A DNA stretch of 53,093 nt from JADHLJ01 sp038118725 (lineage in GTDB: Bacteria; Pseudomonadota; Alphaproteobacteria; Thalassobaculales; Thalassobaculaceae). Every line of letters begins with the position of its first letter. Position 1 is the first letter of the stretch. The stretch is from NCBI GenBank assembly GCA_038118725.1, contig JAYOIK010000029.1:1-53093 (forward strand), in the 5' to 3' direction. Shown piece after piece: positions 33,409-42,177 of the stretch. Under the pieces are notes generated by a model, which saw only the letters and a list, made by a program, of their open reading frames with translations, was not told the DNA's origin and ran no database searches. The translations under genes and the position numbers were made by a program.

Positions 33409-33903
33409 CTAATCCCTTGGCTCCGGATCGACGGGAAAACGCGCCTCGATCCGACGCCGAAGTTCGTCACGGACCTGACGATAGGCGGCCAGGCGCATCT
33501 CGCGGGTTCCCTCGACGATCGTGGCGTCAAGGACCGGCCAGTATTCGATATCACAGGCCATTGTCCGCGTGAGCTCGGTGGCCCGGTGATGCGCTTCGGG
33601 TGTCAGCGAGATGATCAGATCGAAGAACCCATCCTCCATCTGCTCGAAACTCTTGGGTCGATGGCGGGTGAGATTGACACCGATTTCGTTCAACACCTCG
33701 ACCGCGAACGGGTCGAGTTGGCCCGCGCGAACGCCGCAAGAATCGACATACATCGCCGTCCCGCGATGATGCTTCAGCAAGGCTTCCGCCATCGGCGAGC
33801 GCACCGCGTTCTGGACACAGGCGAAGAGCACGGCGCTGGGCTCCTCAATCGTTTCTGTGAAGGGATGCGCCGGAACGGGGCCGGTGGGAGGCGTGCGGTT
33901 CAT
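33409..33903 (-). CDS. Low-molecular-weight protein-tyrosine-phosphatase / arsenate-reductase-like
   Basis: 164 residues. The phosphate loop FACVQNAVRSPMAE gives Cys29-x5-Arg35-Ser36; the acid is Asp126 in YWPVLDATIV. The family includes LMW tyrosine phosphatases and arsenate reductases that use the same loop. No arsenic genes are near, so phosphatase is likelier. Its position between UPF0262 and infA in the murA cluster is, from memory, recurrent in alphaproteobacteria. 12 nt after the UPF0262 stop. Confidence 0.9.
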   Translation of the reverse strand: MNRTPPTGPVPAHPFTETIEEPSAVLFACVQNAVRSPMAEALLKHHRGTAMYVDSCGVRAGQLDPFAVEVLNEIGVNLTRHRPKSFEQMEDGFFDLIISLTPEAHHRATELTRTMACDIEYWPVLDATIVEGTREMRLAAYRQVRDELRRRIEARFPVDPEPRD

Positions 33904-33915
33904 CGCGCCACCACG

Positions 33916-34437
33916 CTAACCTCGGATATGCAGCACGCACATCAGCGTGAAAAGCCGGCGCGCGGTCGAAAAATCCATCTCAACCTTGTCCGCGAGACGC
34001 TCCCGCAACATGGTGGAGCCGTCGTCGTGCAGGCCACGCCGCCCCATGTCGATGGCCTCGATCTGCGAGGGAGTCAGGCGTTTGATCGCGTCGAAATAGC
34101 TCTCGCAAATTTGAAAATACTCGCGGACCACTCGGCGGAACGGGGCGATGGGCAGGGTTATTCGGGTAAGATGCACGTCGTTTGTGTCGCGGATGTCGAA
34201 ACGTAGCCGGTTTTCCTCGATGCCGAGATGCAGGCGAAACTCGTCGCCGTCCGCGCCGGCGGGAGAAAAGCTGTTTTCCTCTATCAGGTCATAGATCGCG
34301 ATGGCGCGCTCGTGCTCGACCTCGGGGCTGCGGCGCACGACGGTGCGCTCATCCAGTTCGATATGGACGAGCTTGCCCGCCGCGTTCTGATTTGACGGTT
34401 CGGGAACGATATCTGGTTTCGCGGTGTGGCGCGGCAT
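33916..34437 (-). CDS. UPF0262 family protein
   Basis: 173 residues, cytosolic, no membrane segments. The pattern RAIAIYDLIEENSFSP, then ITLPIAPFRRVVREYFQICE and the terminal ARRLFTLMCVLHIRG match UPF0262, an alphaproteobacterial family of unknown function. The first 30 residues are variable and probably disordered. Lies 30 nt after hisD and 12 nt before the phosphatase gene. Confidence 0.9.
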   Translation of the reverse strand: MPRHTAKPDIVPEPSNQNAAGKLVHIELDERTVVRRSPEVEHERAIAIYDLIEENSFSPAGADGDEFRLHLGIEENRLRFDIRDTNDVHLTRITLPIAPFRRVVREYFQICESYFDAIKRLTPSQIEAIDMGRRGLHDDGSTMLRERLADKVEMDFSTARRLFTLMCVLHIRG

Positions 34438-34467
34438 CCTTGCTTTCCCCTGTCCGCCCCGCCGGTT

Positions 34468-35766
34468 CTAGGCCGGCTTGGCGAGGCGTGTCGCGATCGA
34501 TAGCGCGTGCGCTTCAAGTCCCTCGGCATTGGCCAGGGTGACCGCCGCCGGCCCTATGCGTGACAGGCTGTCGGCATCGCATCGTACCCATGTGGTGCGC
34601 TTAAGGAAATCCATCGCGGATAGACCGGATGAAAACCGGGCGGTGCGGTCGGTGGGCAGCACGTGATTTGGCCCCGCCACATAATCGCCGATCGCCTCTG
34701 GCGTATACCTTCCGAGGAATATCGCGCCGGCATGGCGTACCCGAGCGGACAAGGCATCGGGATCGGCCACCGCGAGCTCCAAATGTTCCGGCGCCAGTCG
34801 ATCGACCAGGGCCGGCGCTTCCTCGAGCGACCCGACAACGATGATGGCGCCATGGTCGCGCCAGCTCGCAGACGCGATCTCGGAGCGTTCCAGTTTTTCC
34901 AAGAACCGCTCCACCGCGTCGGCGACCAAGTCCGCGAAATCGGCGTTGTCAGTGATCAGGATGGCCTGGGCAACCTCGTCATGCTCGGCTTGGGAGAGGA
35001 GGTCGATGGCGATCCATTCGGGATCGTTATCCGCGTCGGCGACTACCAGGATCTCCGATGGCCCGGCGATCGAGTCGATGCCGACCTTGCCGAAAACCAG
35101 CCGTTTGGCCGCGGCGACGAAAGCATTGCCTGGTCCGACGATCTTGTCCACGGCGGCGATGCTCTCGGTGCCATGGGCCAGCGCGGCGATCGCCTGGGCC
35201 CCGCCGATCCGATAAATTTCGGTCACGCCCGCGAGTTCCGCCGCCGCCAGCACAAGCGGATTGAGCACGCCATCCGGCGTCGGCACGGTGATTACCCGTC
35301 GCTTTACCCCGGCCACTCGCGCCGGAATCGCGTTCATCAGGACCGAACTCGGATAGGCCGCCTTGCCGCCGGGCACGTAGAGGCCCACCGCGTCCATTGG
35401 TCGCCAGCGCATGCCGAGCCCGACGCCATCCGCGTCTTGGAAATCCAGGTCGACGGGCAGTTGGGCACGATGGAACGCCTCGATGCGCCGTGCCGCCACC
35501 TCCAATGCATCCAAGGTGTCGCGGTCGCATTGGTCTCGCGCCTCGGCGATCTCCTCCTTGGTCAACCGCATGGCCGGCGCCGACAGCGTCACGCGGTCGA
35601 GTTTGGCGGTCAGCTCCAGGACGGCGGCATCGCCCCGCGCCCTGACATCGGCGATGATGCCGGCCGCGATGTCACCGACATCCGCCTCGCTGTCGCGCTT
35701 GGCGTTCAGAAGCCGCGTGAACGCGGCCTCGAAATCCGGATCCGTGGAATTGAGTCTAAGCGGCAA
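34468..35766 (-). CDS. hisD: Histidinol dehydrogenase
   Basis: 432 residues. Conserved segments include GLYVPGGKAAYPSSVLMNAI, GGAQAIAALAHGTESI, DKIVGPGNAFVAAAKR, AGPSEILVVAD and GPNHVLPT. It oxidises L-histidinol to histidine in two NAD-dependent steps with a zinc ion. The start is a TTG at 35766 with GGGAGG 7 nt upstream, inside the 3' end of hisG (11-nt overlap); no ATG fits the conserved PLRLNST start. Confidence 0.95.
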   Translation of the reverse strand: MPLRLNSTDPDFEAAFTRLLNAKRDSEADVGDIAAGIIADVRARGDAAVLELTAKLDRVTLSAPAMRLTKEEIAEARDQCDRDTLDALEVAARRIEAFHRAQLPVDLDFQDADGVGLGMRWRPMDAVGLYVPGGKAAYPSSVLMNAIPARVAGVKRRVITVPTPDGVLNPLVLAAAELAGVTEIYRIGGAQAIAALAHGTESIAAVDKIVGPGNAFVAAAKRLVFGKVGIDSIAGPSEILVVADADNDPEWIAIDLLSQAEHDEVAQAILITDNADFADLVADAVERFLEKLERSEIASASWRDHGAIIVVGSLEEAPALVDRLAPEHLELAVADPDALSARVRHAGAIFLGRYTPEAIGDYVAGPNHVLPTDRTARFSSGLSAMDFLKRTTWVRCDADSLSRIGPAAVTLANAEGLEAHALSIATRLAKPA

Positions 35767-36418
35767 GGGCCGCCTCCCGGAAGCGTTCGACCCAGGTTCG
35801 CACCTCCCGTGGCCGGGTTTTCCTGGCCGCGCGGTTGACGGCCAGACGCGAGCTGACCTCGGCGATCTTCTCGACCTCGACCAGACCGTTGGCCTCGAGC
35901 GTCGAGCCGGTCTGCACCAGGTCGACGATCCGACGGCATAGCCCGAGGCTCGGCGCCAATTCCATGGCGCCATTCAGTTTGATGCACTCGGCCTGAACAC
36001 CGCGCGCCGCGAAATATTGCTTGGTTACGTTGGGATATTTCGTGGCCACGCGAAGATGGCTCCAGCGCCGGGGGTCCTCGTTCGCCGCCAACTCGACCGG
36101 CTCGGCGACCGAGAGACGGCAACGTCCGACCTTGAGGTCCAGGGGCGAGTAAATTTCCGGATGATCGAACTCCATCAGAACATCGCTGCCGCAGATCGCC
36201 AGATGAGCGGCGCCGAATGCCAGAAATGTCGCGGTATCGAAGCTGCGCACGCGAATGATTTGAAGCCCGGGGTCGCTGGTGGCGAATTGCAGACGCCGCG
36301 AGGAGGGATCATTGAAGTCGGGCTCGGGTTCGACGCCTGCGCGGGCCATAAGCGGGGCCACGTCCTTCAGAATACGTCCCTTGGGGACCGCCAGGATCAG
36401 CGGCTCGTTCGAGTTCAT
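35756..36418 (-). CDS. hisG: ATP phosphoribosyltransferase, short form
   Basis: 220 residues, lacking the C-terminal regulatory domain of long HisG. Core motifs: ILAVPKGRILKDVAPL, AAHLAICGSDVLME and RIVDLVQTGSTLEANGLVEV. Short HisG needs HisZ for activity and histidine feedback; no hisZ is in the window. It starts histidine synthesis by joining ATP and PRPP. Overlaps DUF2948 by 4 nt (ATGA) and hisD by 11 nt. Confidence 0.95.
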   Translation of the reverse strand: MNSNEPLILAVPKGRILKDVAPLMARAGVEPEPDFNDPSSRRLQFATSDPGLQIIRVRSFDTATFLAFGAAHLAICGSDVLMEFDHPEIYSPLDLKVGRCRLSVAEPVELAANEDPRRWSHLRVATKYPNVTKQYFAARGVQAECIKLNGAMELAPSLGLCRRIVDLVQTGSTLEANGLVEVEKIAEVSSRLAVNRAARKTRPREVRTWVERFREAALAA

Positions 36419-36960
36419 GAGTCTTCTTCCGGGTGTTCGGGGCGTTGGGTCGTGGGCCAGGGCTGGCCTAGATCCTCGGCATGACAGGACAGTTTCGAGA
36501 TCGTCAGGCGGATCGTCTTGTTGTCCGCGAAGGCCAGATCAAGACCGTCATCCGTGACGTGAAGAGAGAGGAGTTCCAACATTTGTGCGCGGTTCGCGAG
36601 ATCGATGCCGTTGGCGCGGACCGCGGAAACATGTTCGAAGCGGAGCGCGCAGGTTATGCGCTCGTACCAATGGTCAGGCGTCGGCCCGTCCATGTCCGTC
36701 TTGTTGTCTTCATCGGGCGCGGCATCTCCCAAGGCGTCGAGGCCGTCATCGGCCGTGACGCCCTCCGGCGCCTTTTCCCAGCGAAACCGCTGGGTCATCA
36801 GAACGAAACGATTGTCGTCGCGGCGCCAGGCGATCTCCGAAATCGGCACGATGGCGTCTTGCAGCATGGTCGAGACGATCTCCAGATCCTCGACGGTCTC
36901 CGCCCGCACGCGGAAAGGGCGTGCGACATCGATGCCCGCGATGTCACGCGACCCGGCCAT
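36415..36960 (-). CDS. DUF2948 family protein
   Basis: 181 residues. VRAETVEDLEIVSTMLQDAI, then ISEIAWRRDDNRFVLMTQRF and MLELLSLHVTDDGLDLAFAD match DUF2948, an alphaproteobacterial family of unknown function found next to murA. An acidic, probably flexible insert sits at about residues 74-96. The ATG shares its A with the murA TGA, and the stop overlaps hisG, so it is translationally coupled on both sides. Confidence 0.88.
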   Translation of the reverse strand: MAGSRDIAGIDVARPFRVRAETVEDLEIVSTMLQDAIVPISEIAWRRDDNRFVLMTQRFRWEKAPEGVTADDGLDALGDAAPDEDNKTDMDGPTPDHWYERITCALRFEHVSAVRANGIDLANRAQMLELLSLHVTDDGLDLAFADNKTIRLTISKLSCHAEDLGQPWPTTQRPEHPEEDS

Positions 36961-38267
36961 CAGGCGACCTCTTGATCCCTGGCATCGTCGCCGTCGGAGA
37001 TGCGCTCGATGACCGCGCCGCATTCGCACAGCTTGTCCACCAGGCGCTCATAGCCGCGGTCGAGATGATAGATCCGGCTAATGGTCGTCTCGCCGCGCGC
37101 GATCAGACCGGCCAGCACGAGGCTAACGGAGGCACGCAGATCGGTGGCCATGACCTCGGCGCCGGTCAATTCGGTCACGCCGCGGACCAGAGCCGAGGCG
37201 TGGTGGACCGTGATATTCGCTCCCATGCGGCCAAGTTCCGGCACATGCATGAATCGGTTCTCGAAGATCGTCTCGGTGATCATCGAAGCGCCCTCGGCGC
37301 GGGTCATATAGGCCATCATCTGGGCTTGCAGATCGGTCGGAAAGCCGGGATGGGGTTCGGTCATGACATCGACGCCGAGCGGTTGCCCCTCGGGCCCCCG
37401 CACCCGGACTCCGCGCTCGGTCTCGATGACCGTCGCGCCGGTATCGGCCAGGGTCTCGAACACGCCGGGCAGGAGTTCCGCTCGCGCGCCGACAAGCTCG
37501 ATGTCGCCGCCTGTGATGCAGGAGGCGATGGCATAGGTGCCGATTTCGATGCGATCGGGCACCACCGGGTGGGTCGCGCCGCGCAGGCTGTCTCTGCCTT
37601 GAATTCGAATGGTGTCGGTGCCGTGCCCTTCGATGGTCGCGCCCATGGCGATCAGGCATTCCGCGAGATCGATGATCTCCGGCTCGCGCGCGGCGTTGAT
37701 CAGAACGGTCTCGCCATCCGCCAGGGCCGCCGCCATCATCAGGTTCTCGGTGGCGCCCACGGACACGACGGGAAAGGCGATCTTGGCACCGCGCAGCCGG
37801 CCACCCGGACCCGTTTTCGCCTCGACGTAACCGCCGGTCAGGTCCACCGAGGCGCCCATCTCCGAGAGCCCCTTCAGGTGCAGGTCGACGGGACGGTTAC
37901 CGATCGCGCATCCTCCGGGAAGCGAAACCCGCGCCGTGCCCTGGCGCGCCAGCAAGGGACCGAGCACCAGGATTGACGCGCGCATCTTGCGCACGATGTC
38001 ATACGGAGCCTCGGTCGCGGTGATATCCTTGCTGGTAAGTCCGATCGAGGCATCGCCGCCGCCGACCCGGTCGGTAACCGTGGTCCCGAGTCCTTGGAGC
38101 AGGGTGCGCATCGAGGCGATGTCGTCGAGCCTCGGGACATTCTCCAGCACCAAGCTGTCGGCGGTCAGCAAGCTCGCGGCCATCAGCGGCAGGGCGGCGT
38201 TCTTCGCCCCACTGATCGGAATCTTTCCGTTCAGCCGGTTACCGCCGTAAATCCTTACTTTTTCCAT
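36960..38267 (-). CDS. murA: UDP-N-acetylglucosamine 1-carboxyvinyltransferase
   Basis: 435 residues, EPSP-synthase-like fold. The N-terminal RLNGKIPISGAKNAALPLMA holds the catalytic Lys, and the loop SLPGGCAIGNRPVDLH has the Cys that reacts with PEP and fosfomycin. First committed step of peptidoglycan synthesis. ATG at 38267 has a GAGGCGGAAC site and a good promoter 30 nt upstream. First gene of the cluster running to yacG. Confidence 0.98.
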   Translation of the reverse strand: MEKVRIYGGNRLNGKIPISGAKNAALPLMAASLLTADSLVLENVPRLDDIASMRTLLQGLGTTVTDRVGGGDASIGLTSKDITATEAPYDIVRKMRASILVLGPLLARQGTARVSLPGGCAIGNRPVDLHLKGLSEMGASVDLTGGYVEAKTGPGGRLRGAKIAFPVVSVGATENLMMAAALADGETVLINAAREPEIIDLAECLIAMGATIEGHGTDTIRIQGRDSLRGATHPVVPDRIEIGTYAIASCITGGDIELVGARAELLPGVFETLADTGATVIETERGVRVRGPEGQPLGVDVMTEPHPGFPTDLQAQMMAYMTRAEGASMITETIFENRFMHVPELGRMGANITVHHASALVRGVTELTGAEVMATDLRASVSLVLAGLIARGETTISRIYHLDRGYERLVDKLCECGAVIERISDGDDARDQEVA

Positions 38268-38296
38268 GTTCCGCCTCGGTGCCGCTCGCCGCCGCT

Positions 38297-38325
38297 GTTG
38301 TACTTAAACCTAGGGATCGCCACAA
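38297..38325 (-). promoter_or_regulatory. Sigma70-like promoter of the murA cluster
   Basis: On the minus strand TTGTGG (38325-38320), 17-bp spacer, TACAAC (38302-38297). The start site would be near 38290, giving a leader of about 23 nt to the murA ATG. Confidence 0.55.
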
Positions 38326-38477
38326 CCCCGCGCGCATGACCTCTTGGCGGGATGGTGATCTCGTGATGGGTGACGCTAGCGCGCGATTGCGGCGACTTTC
38401 AGGCGCTTGCGGCTATTCTCGGATCTTTTTCCCGCGTCCTGTCCGCTAGCCGAATTCGCCACGCGTCGACGCCGGGT

Positions 38478-38660
38478 CTAATTGTCTTCGCCGGGCTTGG
38501 GGGGATGATCCCGCCGTTCCCGGCTCTGGGCTTTTCGCCGTCGCAGATTCTCGCGCAAGGCTTGGGCGCGCCGCTGCTCACGCGCCGCCGCCGCCGAGAT
38601 TTTGGCCGCGTCGCCGTCATTCGTTCGTGAGTCGGTCGGTTTTTCCGGTCGGTCGGACAG
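38478..38660 (-). CDS. Possible small basic protein, non-canonical start
   Basis: Sixty codons ending at TAG (38478-38480) read through a very basic helix, QALRENLRRRKAQSRERR, near the C-terminus. From memory, short proteins with LRxNLxRRKAQxRxR are common next to murA in alphaproteobacteria. The frame is closed upstream by a TAA and offers no ATG, GTG or TTG; a CTG at 38660 has GGAG 7 nt upstream. Could be a genuine CTG-initiated gene, or a decayed or misread one. It would have its own transcript, about 210 bp upstream of murA. Confidence 0.4.
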   Translation of the reverse strand: MSDRPEKPTDSRTNDGDAAKISAAAAREQRRAQALRENLRRRKAQSRERRDHPPKPGEDN

Positions 38661-38816
38661 AATTTCGCTCCGCTGCGAGCTTGGGAACCTTTAAAAAGAT
38701 ACAGAGTTTCAACTCCCTCGGTCCAGCCAGCAAATCCGCTTGCGTCCGCGATGGCGCTTGTGGCATGGTCCCGCCGCCTCGCGAGGGAGATACCCGTCCC
38801 TTCGCCGACGCTTAGT

Positions 38817-38891
<75 letters not shown>

Positions 38892-39077
38892 CCGCGCTTT
38901 CGTCGGAAAGCGCGCGTTCACGAGTGATATCCGAAGGCGACAGTGGATTGCCCTGCAATCCGCGAAAGCCTTGCGTGTTCGATCTATCAACCTCCTCCAC
39001 CGTGCCCAACATCGCTTGCCCCGGCACGTGATACATCGCAAGGTCTCCGTCCCGTTCACCGTGACGAGATCGCCGCC

Positions 39078-40535
39078 ATGGCCACCAAGCCCGCTAATCT
39101 TCTTTTCATCATGTCCGACGAACATCAGACCGGCGCGATGGGTTGCGCCGGGCATCCGATTGTCCGGACGCCTAATCTCGACCGGTTGGCGAGCGAGGGT
39201 ACCCGGTTCAGCGCCGCCTATACCGCCTCGCCGATTTGCGTGCCGGCGCGGGCGGCCTTCGCCACCGGGCGACCGGTTCACCAGACCGGGTACTGGTGCA
39301 ACGCGCATCCCTATGACGGGCGGGTCAAGGGATGGGGGCATCGCCTCCAGGAGACCGGGCACACGGTGCTGTCGATCGGCAAGCTGCATTACCGCGATGA
39401 AGCGGACCCGACGGGGTTCGATACCCAGGTGCATCCCATGCACGTGGTCGACGGGGTCGGTGATGTCATGGGGGCGGTCCGCGACGAACTTCCGGTGCGG
39501 CACCGCACCAAGGCATTGTCGGAGAAAATTGGGCCGGGCGATTCAAGCTATATCCAATACGACCGCCAGATCGTCGAGGAAACCCGTCGCTGGCTGACCG
39601 AGGAGGCGCCTGGGCTGGAGCAACCTTGGGTGTTGTTCGTCTCCATGGTGTGCCCGCATTTCCCGCTGATCGCGCCGCCGGAATATTTCGAGATGTACCC
39701 GCCGGAGAGCATGCCGGCGCCCCGGGATCGCCCGGAGGACGGCGTGGCTCGGCATCCCTGGATCGAGGCGCAGGCCGGCTGTCAGATCTATGACCGTTTC
39801 TTTACCGAGGAAACCCGGCGGATCGCCATCGCCTCGTATTACGGGCTGTGCTCGTTCCTGGACGACAATGTCGGCAAGGTCCTGTCGGCGCTGGAAGGGG
39901 CGGGTTTGGCCGGATCGACACGGGTGATTTACACCAGTGACCACGGCGACAATCTCGGGGCGCGCGGCCTCTGGGGCAAGTCGAACATGTATCAGGAATC
40001 CGCCGGAATTCCGATGATCGCGCGCGGACCGAGCGTGCCGCGAGGCAAGATCGTGGCGACGCCGGTCAGTCTGCTCGACGCCTATCCGACGATCCTGGAA
40101 GGCGTGGGAGAAGCGCTAACCGACGAGGAGCGGGGTCTGCCAGGCCGATCCCTCTGGGACATCGCCAAGGCCGAGGATGAGATGGAGCGCGTGGTGTTCG
40201 CGGAGTATCACGCGGTCGCGGCGGCGAGCGGTGTTTTCATGATCCGCAAGGGGCGTTTCAAATATGTCCATTTTGTCGGCTTCCCGGCTCAGCTCTTCGA
40301 TCTGGAGGCGGACCCGCTGGAGCGCAATGACCTTGCGGCGGATCCCGGGCACGCGGATGTGGTCGCGGACCTTTCGGCGGAACTGCGCGGGATTTGTGAT
40401 CCCGTGGACGTCGACAAGCGCGCCAAGGCCGATCAGGCGGCGTTGGTCGAGCGCCATGGCGGACGCGACGCGGTGCTCGCCAAGGGCAGCTTCAGCGGTA
40501 CGCCCGCGCCGGGAGAGAAAGCCGTCTACGGCTGA
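39078..40535 (+). CDS. Type I sulfatase-like alkaline-phosphatase superfamily hydrolase
   Basis: 485 residues. The sulfatase core SPICVPARAAFATG has Cys54-x-Pro-x-Arg58, the site converted to formylglycine. Metal and leaving-group residues visible: Asp14 (IMSDEHQ), Asp288-His289 (YTSDHGDNLG), Lys102/His104 (GKLHY), His194 and Lys301. The paired Asp after Asp14 is a Glu here, a variation also known among choline-sulfatase and phosphonate-monoester-hydrolase relatives. No signal peptide, so cytosolic. Substrate may be a sulfate or phosphonate ester. A formylglycine maturase is not in the window. Stop abuts that of selO. Confidence 0.85.
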   Translation: MATKPANLLFIMSDEHQTGAMGCAGHPIVRTPNLDRLASEGTRFSAAYTASPICVPARAAFATGRPVHQTGYWCNAHPYDGRVKGWGHRLQETGHTVLSIGKLHYRDEADPTGFDTQVHPMHVVDGVGDVMGAVRDELPVRHRTKALSEKIGPGDSSYIQYDRQIVEETRRWLTEEAPGLEQPWVLFVSMVCPHFPLIAPPEYFEMYPPESMPAPRDRPEDGVARHPWIEAQAGCQIYDRFFTEETRRIAIASYYGLCSFLDDNVGKVLSALEGAGLAGSTRVIYTSDHGDNLGARGLWGKSNMYQESAGIPMIARGPSVPRGKIVATPVSLLDAYPTILEGVGEALTDEERGLPGRSLWDIAKAEDEMERVVFAEYHAVAAASGVFMIRKGRFKYVHFVGFPAQLFDLEADPLERNDLAADPGHADVVADLSAELRGICDPVDVDKRAKADQAALVERHGGRDAVLAKGSFSGTPAPGEKAVYG

Positions 40536-42053
40536 TCAGGTGCCGCAGAAAGTTTGCGTCACCGCCTGATCCGGGCTCGGGGGTGGGCTCAAGTGCTCCA
40601 GGCCGGGATGGTCGTCGAAGGGTGCGACCACGACCTTCAGCAACTCTTCCATGGGGCCGAAATCCTCGGCCTGGGTGGCGAAGTCGATGGCGCGCTGGAC
40701 CTGATGATTGCGCGGAATGAAGGCGGGATTGACGGCGCGCATGGCCGCCCGCCGGGCCGTCGGAACGATCTCGTCGGCGGCCAGGCGTTCGCGCCATTTG
40801 GCGTCCCATTCGTCATAGGCGGTGGGGTCATCGAACAGCATGCGGACCATCGCGGTGGCGGCGATGTCGCCCGCCGGCGCGTCCGCTAGGCGTCGGAATG
40901 TCAGGGTGAAATCGGCCTGTTGGTTGGCCATGCGGCTCAGCAGATCCAGCGCAAGCTCGAAATCCGGCTTTTCCGCCGCCGGTAGACCGATCTTGGCACA
41001 GAGCCCGCCGTGAAAGACGTGCTCGAAACGCGGCCAATAGCCGGCTAGAGCCTGCTTTGCCTTCTCGATCGCGGCTTCCTGGCTCTCGTCGAACAGGATC
41101 AACAGGGTTTCGGCGAGACGGGTGACGTTCCAGAGGCCGATCGAGGGCTGCTGGTCATAGGCATAGCGTCCACCGGTATCGATGGAACTGTAGACGGTCT
41201 CGGGATGGAAGGTGTCGATGAAGGCGCAGGGGCCGAAGTCGATGGTCTCGCCCGATATCGTACAATTGTCGGTGTTCATCACCCCGTGAATGAAGCCGAC
41301 CAGCATCCAGGACCCGATCAGCTCGGCGGTGTTGAGCGCCACCGCCTCGAGCAGCGCCAGATAGGGGTTCTCGGCCTCCCGGGCACTCGGATAATGTCGG
41401 TCGATGACATGGTCGGCGAGGATCTTGATCGAGGCTTCGTCGCGCTGGCCATGAAAGTACTGGAAGGTGCCGACGCGGATATGACTGGCGGCGACGCGGG
41501 TGAGCACGGCGCCGGGCTCCGGTCCCTCGCGGCGAACGATCTCGCCGGTGCTTGCCATGGCGAGCGCGCGTGACGTGCGGATGCCGAGGCCGGCCATCGC
41601 CTCGCTGACGATGTATTCGCGCATCACCGGGCCGAGCACGGCGCGCCCGTCGCCCATTCTCGAATAGGGCGTGGGGCCGGAGCCCTTGAGCTGAATATCG
41701 CGGCGAATGCCGTCCGGTCCGACGATTTCGCCGAGTAGGATCGCGCGTCCGTCGCCGAGCCTGGGCACCCAGTTGCCGAATTGATGACCGGCATAGACCA
41801 TGGCCAGGGGCTCGGCCCTCGCGGGGATCAGGTTGCCCGCCAGGACGCCGGCGCTATCGGCGCTGGTCAGGATTTCGGGATCGATGCCGATGGCTTCCGC
41901 CAGGGCGGTGTTGACCTTGATCAATCGCGGGCTTGACACAGGGGTCGGGTCGAGCCGGGTGTAAAAGACCTCCGGCAGCCGGGCATAGCTGTTGTCGAAC
42001 GGGACCTTGTCCCAGCCGGTCTCGCTAAAGCTTTCCTGGGTGATGGCGTCCAC
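40536..42053 (-). CDS. selO: Protein adenylyltransferase SelO (YdiU/UPF0061)
   Basis: 505 residues, pseudokinase fold. Motifs: YAGHQFGNWVPRLGDGRA, QLKGSGPTPYSRMGDGRAVL, and MNTDNCTISGETIDFGPCAF, which carries the catalytic Asp/Asn. SelO transfers AMP to Ser/Thr/Tyr of protein targets, linked to redox control. The tail QTFCGT keeps the conserved cysteine near the C-terminus that is selenocysteine in eukaryotes. The start is GTG at 42053. Convergent with the sulfatase gene. Confidence 0.94.
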   Translation of the reverse strand: MDAITQESFSETGWDKVPFDNSYARLPEVFYTRLDPTPVSSPRLIKVNTALAEAIGIDPEILTSADSAGVLAGNLIPARAEPLAMVYAGHQFGNWVPRLGDGRAILLGEIVGPDGIRRDIQLKGSGPTPYSRMGDGRAVLGPVMREYIVSEAMAGLGIRTSRALAMASTGEIVRREGPEPGAVLTRVAASHIRVGTFQYFHGQRDEASIKILADHVIDRHYPSAREAENPYLALLEAVALNTAELIGSWMLVGFIHGVMNTDNCTISGETIDFGPCAFIDTFHPETVYSSIDTGGRYAYDQQPSIGLWNVTRLAETLLILFDESQEAAIEKAKQALAGYWPRFEHVFHGGLCAKIGLPAAEKPDFELALDLLSRMANQQADFTLTFRRLADAPAGDIAATAMVRMLFDDPTAYDEWDAKWRERLAADEIVPTARRAAMRAVNPAFIPRNHQVQRAIDFATQAEDFGPMEELLKVVVAPFDDHPGLEHLSPPPSPDQAVTQTFCGT

Positions 42054-42177
42054 GATCCGTCGTCCCGAATGTTGTGGCCGGCGCCGGCGGCGCCGATCCC
42101 TTGCTCAGTTGTACAGTGACTCGGCCTCGGTTTCCCGATTAAATTCCGGCAAATCATCACCTCTGGAGAATATGGGC

